A stretch of DNA of 46,537 nt from Chalciporus piperatus (GCA_038093975.1 JBBPTG010000193.1:1-46537); one strand, 5' to 3'; positions 29,176 through 42,240 are shown, counted from the first letter of the stretch. Notes: generated by a model from the sequence alone, not told the origin. Numbers and translations are program-made.

Positions 29176-32100
29176 ATGCTATATCGCTCAACGCTTCTCC
29201 TTCTGAGCACAATATTGTGTGCCACACAGATTGCTCTTGGTCTAGGGACTTCTTGCACTGCTGCTCTCGGGGGTGGGACCGCTGCTCCCACCGATCCGTA
29301 TTGGCTCGAGAGTATCCAGCACCAAGGAACGTCCCCATTCAATCCCGCAGGAAGTTCATATGTCGTTTTTCGCAATGTCAAAGATTATGGAGCCAAAGGT
29401 GATGGCGTCACTGATGACACGGCTGCCATAAAGTAGGCACTAACGTCAGAACCCCGCGTCTCGCTGATGTTTTATAGTTCGGCTATGTCATCCGGCAATC
29501 GTTGCGGTGGGGGATCTTGCGGGTCATCGACGTATGTGGCCGCTCTGTGAATTGCGTCAAACCACTCAGCTTGTAACAGTGTCTCTCCTGCAATCGTGTA
29601 TTTCCCTCAGGGGTGGGTTCAATCAAATCGACCAGTTTTTATCGGACACTGACCCATAATTAGCACTTATCTGGTCTCGTCCTCCATCAATACCTACTAC
29701 TATACCCAAATGATCGGAGATGCCAAGAATCCCCCGACTCTTCTCGCTAAGTCAACGTTCAGTGGCCTCGCGGTGATTGGTTAGTTCTTTCCATTTGATT
29801 ATTTCTCTATGTATCTAACGCCAACGTGGGATAGACGCGGACCCTTACATTCCTAACGGCGGTGGTTCGCAATGGTTTGTTAACCAAGACAACTTGTGCG
29901 GATATTCACCTCCCGCTTGTCTCTGATCCTGAGACTTAATCCCATTTAGCTTCCGTTCCGTCAGGAACTTGGTCATTGATTTGAGGCAAGTTCCGTCCGG
30001 GAATTCGGTGAATGGTTTGCACTGGCAGCTATCTCAGGCGACTTCTTTGGTTAATGTGCTGGTTGAGATGTCCACCGCTTCTGGAACCAATCACGTTGGT
30101 AAGGAAAAAATGTGTGGCGTTTGTTGCTGTACTGATTTTTGCGAAAGGCTTGTTCATAGAGAACGGAAGGTAAGTTCCCATTCTAGCCGAATGGCAAGGA
30201 CGATGGTGACGTAGTTTGTCAATTCCTTTTTAGTGGCGGTTTCATGGGAGGTAAGCAGACATATTAATTAATAAAGGTTGGTACACTAATTCGATGCTCA
30301 TTTGCTGCCAGATATCGTCTTCAACGGAGGTAATCTATGAGTCGTAACGAACCGAGAACAGCGCTGAACCTCGATTCAGGAAAGATAGGTATCGAGGTCG
30401 GAAACCAACAATTCACTGTTCGTAACTTGACCGTCAACAATGCGGTTACTGGTAAGCAAAGCTAACTCACGATCATGTCAAATACCGATCAATCCTGATA
30501 TCGGTCCTCAGCCGTCTCCGCTCTCTGGAATTGGGGTTCGTCGTCGTCCATGAAGTTAATATGGCTTAACTGAGTTTTTCCCCTAGGTTTCACGTTCCAG
30601 GGTCTTACTATCAACAGCTGCCAGGTACCTTGAGCGAGCTAGCCAGCGAAAATAAGTGTCTAATGTCCTTCGCAGGTCGGCTTCCACGTGTCAGTTGGTG
30701 GAAATACCCAATCGAATCAGGTATGACATCCCTCCATCACCTTGCTGTCTTACTCACTGGCGTCTTCAGGGTGTCGGTTCTGAAGCCATCATCGATGCTG
30801 TCGTGACGAATACACCCATTTTTGTGCAATCATCTGCCGCAAGCAACGGGGCCCTTCCATACTCGCTAGTTCTCAACAACATCAAGTTAACTAACGTTCC
30901 GATCGCGGTCGGCGTCGCTGGTGGAGCAACCATTCTTGCAGGGGGTACGACCACGATCGCCTCGTGGGGTCAAGGCAACATATACTCTGGAACTTCCGGT
31001 CAGAAGACTTGGGTGCAGGGTAACATCGCAGGACCCAACAAACCCTCCGTTCTCCTCGACAGCTCTGGCAGGATCTTTGGCAAGACTCACCCTCAATACG
31101 CAAACTATGCTACAAGTCAGATCGTTAGTGTCAAAAGTGTGGGAGCGAAGGGTGACGGGAAGACGGACGACACGGCGGCTATCCAGAACGTGTTCAACCA
31201 GGTATGGTTTGCATACATATCACCGCTGGGGTAGCTCCCTGAGTCTGGTTTCTGTATAGTATGCCGGGTGCAAGATCATCTTTTTCGATGCTGGGGTTTA
31301 TTATGTCACAAGCACCATAAATATTCCCGCTGGAACTCAAATTGTTGGAGAGGCATGGTCGGTCATCCTCGCTGGCGGAAGCAACTTCCAAAACCAGAAT
31401 AGTCCGACCGTGGTCATACGAGCAGGTGCAGCTGGCTCGACAGGAGTCCTGGAGATAAGCGATATGTTGTTCACGACCGCTGGGCCGAGTGAATAGTTGT
31501 TCTGACTCGTCTTTGAGGCCATGCTGACAAATGACCTTAGCTCCCGGTGCAATCTTGATTGAATGGAACGTACATGATCCCTCTGGCCAGCAAGGTGCGG
31601 CAGGTCTCTGGGACAGTCACCTACGGTGAGTTATTTGGTGCTTTATACGTGTAGCTGTGTTGAAACCGCGCTCGACAGGCTTGGAGGAGGTTCGTGTCGT
31701 AATGTTTCGCAGTTCAGCACCTCTAAAGACCATCTAGCTGCGGGTACAAACATGCAAAGCTCTCAATGTCCGTCGGGTTCCGTGAACGCCAACTGCCAGG
31801 CTGTGTTCTTGAGCATCCACCTTACGTCAGGGTCTAGTGCATACTTTGAGGTTTGTGCAATCTCTTGACTCAGCTTGTGGTGCATGTTTTCAAGAATGAT
31901 CAGGGTACCTGGGTTTGGACTGCGGACCATGATCTTGACGGCGGTCCTCAGACATCGATCTTCACCGGTCGCGGTATTCTGTCTGAGTCCGCTGGACCGG
32001 TTTGGTTGATTGGCACTTGTGAGTACATTGCAGCGTCACCCTGTATGACGCTAATCGTGATATCCTCGTAGCTTGTACGTTCATTGTTGCCTTCCGATGC

Positions 32101-32751
32101 GAGTCGTCACAATTGATATTCTTTCAGCGGAACACGCTGCTCTCTACCAATACAACTTGGCGGGCGCTCAAAACCACTACATCGGTTTTGCTCAGACGGA
32201 GACTGTGAGTGATTTATGAATATGGTCTAATACAGCCAGGGCTCATGGATTGATTTCGACAGCCTTACTACCAGCCTAGCCCCGCTCCACCTTCGCCGTT
32301 CAGCATCAATCCTACTTACCATGATCCTAGCTTCTCAGGCTCTAACATGGCATGGGCGATGAACATCCAATCTTCATCAAACATCATCCTCTTTGGTGAG
32401 CAGAGCAACTCCGCCCACTCTTCCCGTTCTGTTTTGCTGACTCGCTCTCTTATATCAGGTGGCGGGTTCTACAGTTTTTTCCAGGTCCGTCATACCATCT
32501 CTCGTCATTTCTGACGAGTCCGAGTCTGATATTGATTGCGTTTACAGAATTATGGCCAGTCGTGCCTCAGCAGCAACACGTGTCAATCACAAATCTTCAA
32601 CATAGACTCTGCGTCAGCGCCTAGCGTATCTGTATACAGTCTCTCCACTATTGGGACGACTTGGCAGCTCAGCGTGAATCAAGCTGGTGTCATCAACGAG
32701 AGTGGAAACGGGGATGGGCTCCAGGAAACGCTGACTGCCTGGCATAATTGA
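29176..32751 (+). CDS. Secreted GH55 exo/endo-beta-1,3-glucanase, copy 1
   Basis: 24 exons: 29176-29432, 29478-29531, 29580-29612, 29664-29779, 29835-29895, 29950-30098, 30148-30169, 30234-30250, 30312-30329, 30380-30451, 30512-30535, 30587-30624, 30676-30720, 30770-31201, 31260-31488, 31541-31625, 31679-31689, 31738-31850, 31904-32018, 32072-32074, 32128-32204, 32263-32395, 32459-32484, 32548-32751. All phases join to 777 residues. A signal peptide covers about residues 1-22 (TLLLLSTILCATQIALG). Two pectate-lyase-like beta-helix domains each open with the same motif (DYGAKGDGVTDDTAAI, residues about 69-84, and VGAKGDGKTDDTAAIQN), the hallmark of GH55. Glu633 in the SSEH block is a candidate active-site acid by family analogy. 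The enzyme should cleave beta-1,3-glucan in cell walls, its own or another fungus's. Intact, and paired with copy 2 in tandem. Confidence 0.93.
32072..32074 (+). other. Putative 3-nt microexon of GH55 copy 1
   Basis: TAG|CTT|GTACGT: a 3-base exon between a 53-base intron (32019-32071) and another 53-base intron (32075-32127). Both introns have normal GT and AG ends. The neighbouring phases give TSSEH with the microexon and TSEH without it. The same arrangement occurs in copy 2 at 38585-38587. Confidence 0.6.
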
Positions 32752-35595
32752 ATGAGAAGTGGGGGGGCGGCGCGAAAGGAGTCGACAAGTCGATGGACTA
32801 TTCATGTATACGATGTGTAGGAGTGCTATAATAAGGACGGTTTATATTGGTTCATGCAGGGGGTTTCCCTGCGAGTGGGGCGATCGGGAGAGTTGTTTGC
32901 TACCTATGTCTTGCAATTGACGAGAATTGCGTGTCAGATGAATGGCATAGGGGGAAAACATTAGGATCAAAACAGATTCTGAGCTCGAACTTGGTGAGGG
33001 GGCCAACCAACTCGAGTCCTTCGTCGAATCTTACTCGCCGTCGGGATCAATCGGAGCGTGACGCGTGAATTTCAACCTTTGTATCCTGGCCTTCTATTGC
33101 GTATTTGTCAACGTATGCAACAAGTTTGGAATCAGTCTCACCACGACAGACAATCTGCCACTGTGCGACAAAGGTGGATTGGCGCATGTCCATCATGGAT
33201 CCGTAACTTCCTCATGCATGCTAATCTGCCCATTGGAAACAGGTCCGACGCCAGCTCGGACGTCGGCTAAGGCGAGCCGGCGGATGAAGAAACGGAATCG
33301 AACGACATATCTATGCGCTGAGGGTCGCTGCTGGTTTAGTCATCGTGTAATGTGGCCTTGCTGTGATCCTAACGAGTGACTCCCATTAGATCAATGCTTG
33401 ACACAGCTCGTCATGGGACTCTCCATAGGTTCTGAGAGCGAAAGGTGAGATAAACCAGGTAGATCAACAAATATCCTAACTATCTTCCAGGTTCCTGTAT
33501 CGCCGAACGAATACGATGGCAGTCGCTGCAATTCAGCGTTAGCGAATTCAACATGAATACGTACAGCATGCCATTTCCAGCGAACATGTTGCCCAATTCG
33601 ACCAGGAGCACATGCTTTTTGAGACTTCAAAACTAGAAAGACACTCTCTAGATCCATTAGTAGGCCCCTGTTTGTGGTCAGACGCAGCATCGCCGCCAGA
33701 TACCCCTCGACAAAAATCTCCTCGCAGATCGGCACCATAAGTGGTATGCGCAAGAACTTTCCTCGTCTGGAAAAAACGCAAGTAGCCTTCCAAAACCGGT
33801 CCTCGAACTTCGCGAGTCTGAGGGCACAGTCACCCGAATCAAACGAACATTACGAAGGGTGGCACCGAACCGAGTCGACATAGCTCAACGCACAGGGCTA
33901 CGTCAATCCGTAAGCTTCGGAGTGAAAGGCGGGAATACTCACCGATTTTTTGCGCTGTGGGGATGTTGCCTTGATCTACGTAAATTTCGAACATGCCAGG
34001 ACCCGCATGTGCGAGCAGGCTCCGAGCGCTCCGAGCCGATCTCCGAGTGTAGGTGAGAGTCTGAGACGTTTGCGAATCCTTTGAAAGCCAACTGCGAACT
34101 TGAAGCAAGCATCGCATCAGTGCAGCACACGTTCGCCCTGAATCCTGAGATTGCGTCGTATTAACTGATCCTCAAATGCTCGACCCTCTAGCTACTTACA
34201 CAAAACAAAAGTTAAATAGCACTACCAAAGGCTGTCTGCCAGTAGCACCGTCTCTTATGTAAGCTTCCACAAGTTCCGCACTGCCACTATCGATATATCC
34301 CCTAGCTGCCCTGTCACAAAATTTCCATGCTTCATGCCGCTCGCACACTGTCGGAGAATATTTTCGCACATCGTATGACTTCTACCGGTGATGATGTGGG
34401 CACCTGAGGTTCCCTGTATGAATCGCTCCTGGAAGGATGAACATCATCTATTGCCGTTCAGTTTGTGTCTGTGAGGTACGTTTGCTAACAGATGGTCTGG
34501 AAGCTTGCATGAAGCCTGCGACGCCGACACTCACATTGAAGCATTGACTTAAGACGGGACTGGATCGGAGGTTCGTCCTCGTGAAACTTGTACCTTCCAC
34601 GTTTTGATCACGCGATGTCTCCAAAACTGTATCACTGCAATCCATTTGGCTCTTGCCGTGCGCAGGACAGTCATTACATCACCCTTGCGAACTCACTTTG
34701 TTTGGCTTCTCCGGAGCTGCGTTGTGACTCTTGTGAGTGTATCAAATCACCGTCTGACACCTTTTTTCATTTAGCTAACCTGTGATTGTTGTCAGCACAC
34801 CATCTATTACAATGTGCATGGAAAGCGAGCATGAGAACGATCGTCTGTCAAACACGTGTTCTACGTGGCAGTTCCAGATTGTTGGCTTGGGCGCCTCGAC
34901 GCGTCGTTGGCATACCCATATTTGGACATCTCGCCCCAGGTGTTGCTTGCAACTTGCAACCCAATTTCATTAACGAAGCTTCTATTCGATTCGGGCAATC
35001 AATGACCTGACCGTGTGGCGAATTGAGATCCGAACTGCTGCATGGATCATACCTTCGTCCACACTACCAAGTTGGATCGTATCGGGCCCCGACACCGAAG
35101 TCAATCTAGGAGATACTTTCGAATTCCCTGCTTTATGTAACCAACCTGACATCCCGGTGATGCCTCATAGCTGCCCGGCATCATCAGTTTTCGGAATACC
35201 TCTCCGGTATGCCGAGCTCACCAACGTTGGCACATCCTCACGTCCTTCCAACACACTGTGTTGAGATGACAAGGTCGTCTCCTAGCTTTTTATCCTCCAG
35301 GCCTGTTCGTGGTACAGCCAAACCATGTTTAATCTGTCCTTCGTCCGACCCTGCCGCCTGGTCCAGAAGAGCTGCCCACAGATTGGGCTGCTGATGTGCT
35401 TGCCAGCACGGCGCTCATTACCGACCTGCCTTCCTTTTCCTCTTGGCCCAAATCCGTTTGTCCTCCCTCCTACTGGCTACGGAGCTAACTCATTGCCAAT
35501 CGTAGGCCATCATACGTAGATGTCCACCTGTATTCTCAAAAAGCCTCGTTCTCTTACTCTCCTTGGGAAGCTGTACCCACTCGGGAACCTTGGGA
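32752..35595. other. Long gap between the two GH55 genes, no gene recognised
   Basis: About 2.8 kb with many short frames (60-120 codons) on both strands, none with a domain, signal peptide or consistent splice structure that I can defend. I see no tandem repeat and no remnant of a third GH55 copy. The last 100 bases form the promoter of GH55 copy 2. Confidence 0.5.
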
Positions 35596-35599
35596 TGGG

Positions 35600-35607
35600 T
35601 ATATAAA
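35600..35607 (+). promoter_or_regulatory. TATA box of GH55 copy 2
   Basis: TATATAAA lies 76-83 bases upstream of the ATG at 35683 and is followed by a pyrimidine-rich leader (TGTCTTCGTGAATCTTCTCT). Copy 1 has only the weaker GTACTTAAGG at the comparable position, which suggests different promoter strength. Confidence 0.6.
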
Positions 35608-35682
35608 CGCTCCGTTTCCCAGATACCCAGATTGAAGCACATTCCTGTCTTCGTGAATCTTCTCTTCGCTGCACCTTGAGCA

Positions 35683-38600
35683 ATGTGGTATCGCTCATCG
35701 TTGTTGCTTCTGAGTACAGTCCTATGCACTTCCCAAATTGCTTTTGGTCTCGGCTCGTCATGCTCAGCTCCTCTAGGTAGTGGGTCCGCGGCACCCACGG
35801 ATCCATATTGGCTCGAGACTATCCAACACCAAGGAACATCTCCGTTCAATCCAAATTCAGGTTCCTATCAGGTATTCCGCAATGTCAAAGACTTCGGAGC
35901 CAAGGGTGATGGTGTTACTGATGATACCGCAGCAATCAAGTGAGTCTGTTGCTCATTTCTCATCTTTAGTCTGAGCTGATGTTCGTAGTTCTGCTATGTC
36001 ATCAGGAAGTCGCTGCGGCGGAGGATCTTGTGCATCATCGACGTATGTGCCTAGCCTTCATGCAGCTTCCCAGACTAAGGTTTTTTCTTCAGTCTTACTC
36101 CAGCAATCGTTTATTTCCCTGGAGGGTGAGCTTCCAGTCGGTTTTTCAAACAATAGCTCACGTTGTCCAATGATCAGCACTTACCTCGTCACGTCGCCAA
36201 TCAATACCTACTATTATACCCAAATGATTGGAGACGCCAAGAACCCGCCGACCCTTCTCGCAAGCTCTAATTTCAACGGATTTGCTGTCATTGGTCGGTC
36301 TCTTCTGATCTCATCATTCCCCCGGATCTAACCTTCGACAGACTCGGACCCATACATTCCCAATGGTTGGGGCGCTCAGTGGTTCACTAATCAAGACAAC
36401 TTGTACGCATTTTATCCCCTGTCTCGCCATTTTCGTTCGTTTCCCATGGGCTGAGACGCGGTCCATATGTAGCTTCCGTTCTGCGAGGAACTTAATCATC
36501 GATTTGCGGCAGATTCCGTCTGGAAATTCGGCGATTGGTTTGCACTGGCAAGTAGCTCAGGCGACGTCATTAGTCAACATTGTGGTCGAGATGTCGACTG
36601 CTTCCGGAACCAATCATCAAGGTACGAAGAAGTCTCCGGTTGTATCTGAGATTGTTAATCATGACTGTCAGGGATATTCATGGAGAATGGAAGGTGAGCG
36701 TACTTCACAGGTTTGTTGTCAGAGTCTTGGTAATCCGCCTTCGTCTCTCAGCGGTGGCTTCATGGGAGGTAAGCTAACTTGACATGCGCTTAAAATCAGA
36801 GATGCTCATCTCTTGCAGACATCGTGTTTAACGGAGGTAATCAATAACTCTGGTCGTGCAGATACACGAACTAACAATTCTCCAGGAAAGATTGGCATTC
36901 AAGTCGGAAACCAACAATTCACGGTTCGCAACTTGACCGTCAACAATGCTAACACTGGTGAGTGAAGTCCCGATCAAAGCGTATCAATGCTCATCTATGC
37001 TACATAGCTGTATCGGGAATCTGGAACTGGGGTCTGTCTTTGTATAAGTGATTACATTGGGCGTCTTGTCTAACGTTACCTCAAGGCTTTACGTTTCAGG
37101 GTGTTACGATTAATAACTGCCAGGTACTGGTTCGAGTACACTAGGTTGATGCAGGGAGGCTTAATGTCCTTCTACAGGTTGGGTTTGACTTGACGATTGG
37201 TGGAACCACAGAATCCAATCAGGTATTTTATATGTTCTTAGATACATTCCTCCTATACTCACCACGCAATTACAGGGTGTTGGTTCTGAGGCCATCATTG
37301 ACGCTCTCGTTACCAACACGCCAATCTTCGTACGGTCATCTTCCGCAAGCAACGGGGCGCTTCCGTACTCGCTAGTTCTCAACAACATCAAGCTGAACAA
37401 TGTTCCAACCGCCGTCGGCGTTGTCGGCGGTGCTACCGTCCTCGCAGGTGGAACGACCACCATTGCCTCATGGGGACAAGGCCACGTGTACTCCGGTACC
37501 GGAGGTCAGAAGACTTGGGTACAGGGTAACATCGTATCTGCAAACAAGCCCTCCGTTCTCCTCGACAGCTCGGGCAGGATATTTGGCAGGGCTCACCCTC
37601 AATACGCAAATTATGCTACAAGCCAGATCGTCAGTGTCAAAGGTCACGGAGCGAAGGGTGACGGCAGAACGGATGATACGGCGGCTATCCAGAACGTGTT
37701 CAACCAGGTATGGTTCGCATACATATCGCCGCTGGGTTAGTTCCCTGACTCTGGTTTTTGCATAGTATTCCGGGTGCAAGATCATTTTTTTCGATGCTGG
37801 GGTTTATTATGTCACAAACACCATAAACATTCCCGCTGGATCCCAAATTGTTGGCGAGGCATGGTCGGTTATCTTGGCAGGCGGAAGCAACTTCCAAGAC
37901 CAGAACAACCCACGCGTCGTCATCCAAGCCGGTGCTCCTAACTCTCAGGGTATACTGGAGATCAGTGATATGCTCCTTTCCACTGCAGGACCAAGTGGGT
38001 AGTGTCCCGACTGATTGTTGGACCTGACTGAAGCTGATCCGTCGCAGCTCCCGGTGCTATCTTGCTAGAGTGGAACGTACACGACCCCTCTGGTCAGCAA
38101 GGCGCTGCCGGCCTTTGGGACACTCATATTCGGTACGTTATCTAACGCCGACGATGTTTTTCGCTGACCCTGTGGTTGGTAGACTTGGAGGAGGTCTGTG
38201 CTGTGCTCCTTTGCAGATACGATCGCTAACGTGGAATGCGTCTAGCTGTGGGTACTAACATGCAAACCTCAGCGTGCCCCTCTGGATCTGTGAACGCTGC
38301 ATGCCAAGCAGCTTTCTTGGGAATCCACCTGACTAAAGGATCCAGTGCTTACTTCGAGGTGCGTGACATTTCTGACTCGCCGCTGGACCATGTATTCAGC
38401 TATGTTTCAGGGAACTTGGGTTTGGACTGCAGACCATGATCTGGACGCAACCGGCTCTCCTCAGATATCGATCTTTACTGGCCGTGGTATCCTTTCGGAG
38501 TCTGCAGGCCCTGTTTGGCTCATTGGAACATGTAAGTGAATAGAAAATTCATTCCACATGTTACTGACAGTGTTTTTGTCGCAGCATGTACGTGTTGTGA

Positions 38601-39256
38601 TGCATCTTGACTAAACGCCAAGAATAATTGGTCTTTGATGATAGCGGAACACGCAGCTCTCTACCAAATTAATTTGGTGAACGCCCAGAACCACTATATC
38701 GGTTTCGCTCAGACAGAGACAGTAGGTTATCTCTGACTATTCCAACATCACTGGCGTTGATGTTGTACCCTTTCCTTAGCCATACTACCAGCCTGTCCCT
38801 GCCGCTCCGTCTCCGTACAGCAGCAGCTCTACCTATCATGATCCCACTTTTTCCAGCAGCATCAACACCGCATGGGCCATGTACGTCCAGTCGTCGTCGA
38901 ACATCATCATCTTTGGTGAGCGGTGTGACATGTCATTGGCGGCTATCTCTAACGAATCGACTTTGGGTATCAGGTGCTGGCTTCTACAACTTCTTCCAAG
39001 TGAGTCGTGTGTCAACACGCTTTCCGCGTACATTCGTTCTCACTGGCGCGCATTTCAGAACTATGACCAAACCTGCCTCAACTCCAACGTGTGTCAAACA
39101 CAGATCTTCAATATCGACTCGGCATCAAGCGTGACAGTCTACAGCCTATCCACGGTCGGTTCGACGTACCAGCTCAGCGTGAACCAGAACGGCGTCGTGG
39201 ATCAGGGCGATAATGCTGATGGGTTCCAGTCCACTCTGACGGCCTGGAGCAAATGA
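35683..39256 (+). CDS. Secreted GH55 exo/endo-beta-1,3-glucanase, copy 2
   Basis: 24 exons with the same order and almost the same lengths as copy 1: 35683-35939, 35989-36042, 36093-36125, 36178-36293, 36342-36402, 36473-36621, 36672-36693, 36752-36768, 36819-36836, 36886-36957, 37008-37031, 37086-37123, 37178-37222, 37276-37707, 37766-37994, 38048-38132, 38182-38192, 38246-38358, 38411-38531, 38585-38587, 38645-38721, 38780-38915, 38974-38999, 39059-39256. 778 residues, all phases closed. Signal peptide LLLLSTVLCTSQIAFG, both GAKGDG(V/R)TDDTAAI openers and the SSEH block are present. Exons differ from copy 1 only by +6 (exon 19), +3 (exon 22) and -6 (last). The intron positions are all conserved while intron sequences have diverged, so the tandem duplication is not very recent. 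Intact. Confidence 0.93.
38585..38587 (+). other. Putative 3-nt microexon of GH55 copy 2
   Basis: CAG|CAT|GTACGT, flanked by introns of 53 (38532-38584) and 57 (38588-38644) bases. It occupies the same place as the microexon in copy 1 and again restores TSSEH in the protein. Confidence 0.6.
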
Positions 39257-40030
39257 AGTCGGAACGCAGGTCGCGAGGAAGGGCTGTGTATTATCAGATG
39301 TGATCATTTCTGTCTCTCTCGTCTCAACCTGCATCTGTTTATGATGACGTATGGTGTAAGAGTATCGATCATGTGTTATTAGCTGTATTGATGTCTGAAG
39401 TAACAAGTACCGGGAGATGAAACTGGAAACCTGGTCGAAGGAGTCTGACAGAAAGATCTGAGTAGCATCCGTCATTCAACTGCCAACAAGAATGAAACCC
39501 CTGATCTATCTTAGTGTAGCTGTTCGACTACAGTGCCAACAATACTTGCAGATTCCTGTCTAGCACGCATTCCAACTCTGCAGCACCTAACTTACGAATG
39601 ATAATGACACGAATCATTGAATTGAATGACTTTGTAATAAATCACATTGAAGTACATTTCGAGCTGGGTGACTCAGATCATGCTCCGCCTAGTAGAAATC
39701 CACCAGGCATCACAGCAAAAAGAATCAAAGAAAAGTGAGGGTTTTTCAAAAATTGCTGAAAGCCGAAGCTAACAGACGAGTTCGGATGTGTAATTTGCAA
39801 TCAGCAAAAGACTGTGCCTCGGTAAAGACCTCACTGGCGACAGTACATGCCCGAGCACAAGAGATGAGGAACACCTGTCATTGAGAATCGCAGTATATAT
39901 CCTCGCGGCATACGCGCACGGACCACGCGTTTGCATATGGAAACTCTTCCTACTTGATTGGGTAGTCTACAGTTGAATGCGTCACTACGTCGTATTTACA
40001 GTCTAGATTCTACATCGACGCAAGGTTTAT
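39257..40030. other. Convergent 3' region, no gene seen
   Basis: About 770 bases between the GH55 copy 2 stop and the stop codon of the aminotransferase gene on the other strand. It should hold both 3' untranslated regions. Poly(A)-type AATAAA-like words are present (AATAAATC near 39637), but I do not assign a site. Confidence 0.5.
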
Positions 40031-41646
40031 TTACTCGCAGATAACGGCCCATCCCTCGTACTCGTCTCTCCCCTCCTGGATAGCAAGAAATTTCTCCCTT
40101 AGTGCCTTTCCGACAGGCTTGAGCGGTTCTTCGTGGTCAGGCACACGAATTTCTCGTCCCTCGAACCCAATCTTATCGACGGAGACGACAATCGCGGCTG
40201 TGCCAACGCAAAGTACCTCTGCGAGTTTGGCCTCCTCGGACCATCGCTCAAGGTCGTACATCGTGAACGTCCGCTCAGCAGGGTGCAGGCGCAACGAGAC
40301 GGACTCCTGGAAAGCACGGTCCGCCGCGAGAGCGAGACACGATTCTCGTGTTACACCAGGGAGAATTGTGCCATCCAACGGGGAAGTGATGAAATCGAAA
40401 CCTGTCGAGATTGGTTAGCCATCCCCCCCCTCTCTATTAGGTGCAAGATCACCCACCGTCTCCATCGTCCCGCTTGAGGACTGCGAATACATTCATTGCG
40501 CCAGCCTCGGTGATACGCTTCTCTGGGCCGAAAAGCCAGAGAACCTGATCGTATCCCTTTTCTGCTGCGATTTTCTGTGGCACGAAACCGGGCGAGTAGT
40601 TGCCCCCGACTTTGTGACCACCCGTTCCACCAGGCCATGCTCGCACATTCTCGATGATTGCGGCCAAAGCGATAGGGCGTGGGTCTGGGAAGAATGGTCC
40701 ACTGGGTGAACCGAGAACGTAGAGCATAGCGCTGTCAGATGCTACCACACCCAAGCCTAAGGAGAGCGTTCCAGCACCATCAGCGTCGTGGATCACAATA
40801 CAGGATAGTTGGACGTGCCTGGACGCGTTCCGATGATCGTCGGTCGAAGATAAAGGCTGTGACCGTTTAGGGTAGGGATCCATCGCTTCTCTGTCATGAC
40901 GAAGCGCTTGACAAGCTCTAGCACGGCGTCCCCGTCTACGGGCTACGATACCGATGAGGTTGAAAAACACGGTGCAGTTATATGCAAGCAATACTCACAG
41001 GGAGGGAGAGACGCGCGACGGAGCGCTCCAGGCGACGCATGTTGAGGTCAGGGCGGAACAGCCTGACTTTGCCATCGGGGCCGAGATAAGCCTGAGTGTT
41101 TCGTGGATGCTCAACATTAGCCGTTTTTAAAGGAGGGGTCATCTATCGCTCACCTTCATACCCTCGAAACAGTTGGTGGAATATTGGAAACAAGACGAGG
41201 CAGGGTCAAGGGAGATAGGCCCGTGAGGCTTGATTTCTGGGTCCGACCATCCCGAAGCAGGATGGAACGTCGAGACAGCCATGTGGTCACTGAATGTCTA
41301 TCGTCGATGAGGGGGGAACCGAGGAGGGGACGTTGATCAGCATGCTGGTATGAACGATTGAGATAAAGTGTGCGCTTACCGCCCCAAATTTGAGGGCTTC
41401 AGGGGCTGGGAGGGGTTTTGGTGCATCGGTCAACGTGACTTTCAATTTTGAGATCTATGGGCTTGTATAAGTTTTCTCCTCGTCGATCATAAGATCATTG
41501 GGGGATCCGGAGACATTGGGTGTGTTGGGGGGGAAACCTGCAGGATACGCGGAGACACTCACGTCGAGACGAGTAGGCTCTACGTCGGGCTCCGCACTCC
41601 CATTCGTTTTGTAGGGGGTATCCCCATTAGTTTTCCCAATCGCCAT
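40031..41646 (-). CDS. Branched-chain amino acid aminotransferase
   Basis: Seven exons: 41646-41563, 41454-41380, 41297-41154, 41091-40999, 40942-40819, 40756-40457, 40401-40031; 396 residues, the normal length for fungal BCATs. It is a PLP enzyme of fold type IV that interconverts leucine, isoleucine and valine with their 2-oxo acids. Landmarks are ALKFGATFSDHM, QYSTNCFEGMK, LNMRRLERSVARL, GTRPGLGV, the PLP lysine Lys222 in GGHKVGGNYSPG, EKRITEAGAMN and the C-terminal VCVGTAAIV-like block (LCVGTAAIVVSVDKIG). The N-terminus (MAIGKTNGDTPYKTNG) is not an obvious mitochondrial presequence, so a cytosolic enzyme (BAT2-like) is more likely. Intron 5 (40757-40818) uses a GC donor; that choice alone restores GTRPGLGV in phase. 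Gene intact. Confidence 0.93.
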
Positions 41647-42240
41647 TTCCGTATTTCGTTGATCCTAGACGGTGTGAGGTATCGACGTTGATATCGATCA
41701 GGCTGTCGAGTTCGAGATTCAAGCCTATCAGTTAGACAGGGATCAATGGTCCACCTTGGAGATCTGTTCGAAAAAATGAAACCGTGGTAAGCACGTCAAG
41801 GTTTTTTAAGGACCGGCGTCCGTGATCGAGTCACTTTACAACAGGGTTTACTATTTAGTCAAGATGCGAAGCTCGCGAACGGCACCACATGGTTCCGGGT
41901 TCGTAGATTGACGAGACACGGTCCAAGACTTGCCGTGACAGTGAGAGGGATGTAACTTGGGTTCCATCTACGCTCTGGTTGGGCTCTGGCTTCTGTTGCT
42001 AATGAAAGCCTTTATGAAGGAGGGCGTGGGAACACATCGGCCGAACGATCCGATCTTCGTCCTAGACAAACCAAAGAGTCGGGATGAAGACAGTCGTTCA
42101 CCCGTCACTATGAAGCCAGGCGGGATTCACAAAGAAAAGACCAGATCGATGGATGGTCGGTCCAGCGAGCGCTGAGCACTCACCACATTGCCAGCTATAG
42201 CTTTCTACACAGTTCATCAAATGGAGTCTAGAACGTCGTT
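41647..42240. other. Intergenic, no gene seen
   Basis: Upstream region of the aminotransferase gene and left flank of the inverted F-box cassette. A 72-codon frame at 41957-42175 with a hydrophobic start has no recognisable family, and I do not call it. Confidence 0.5.
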
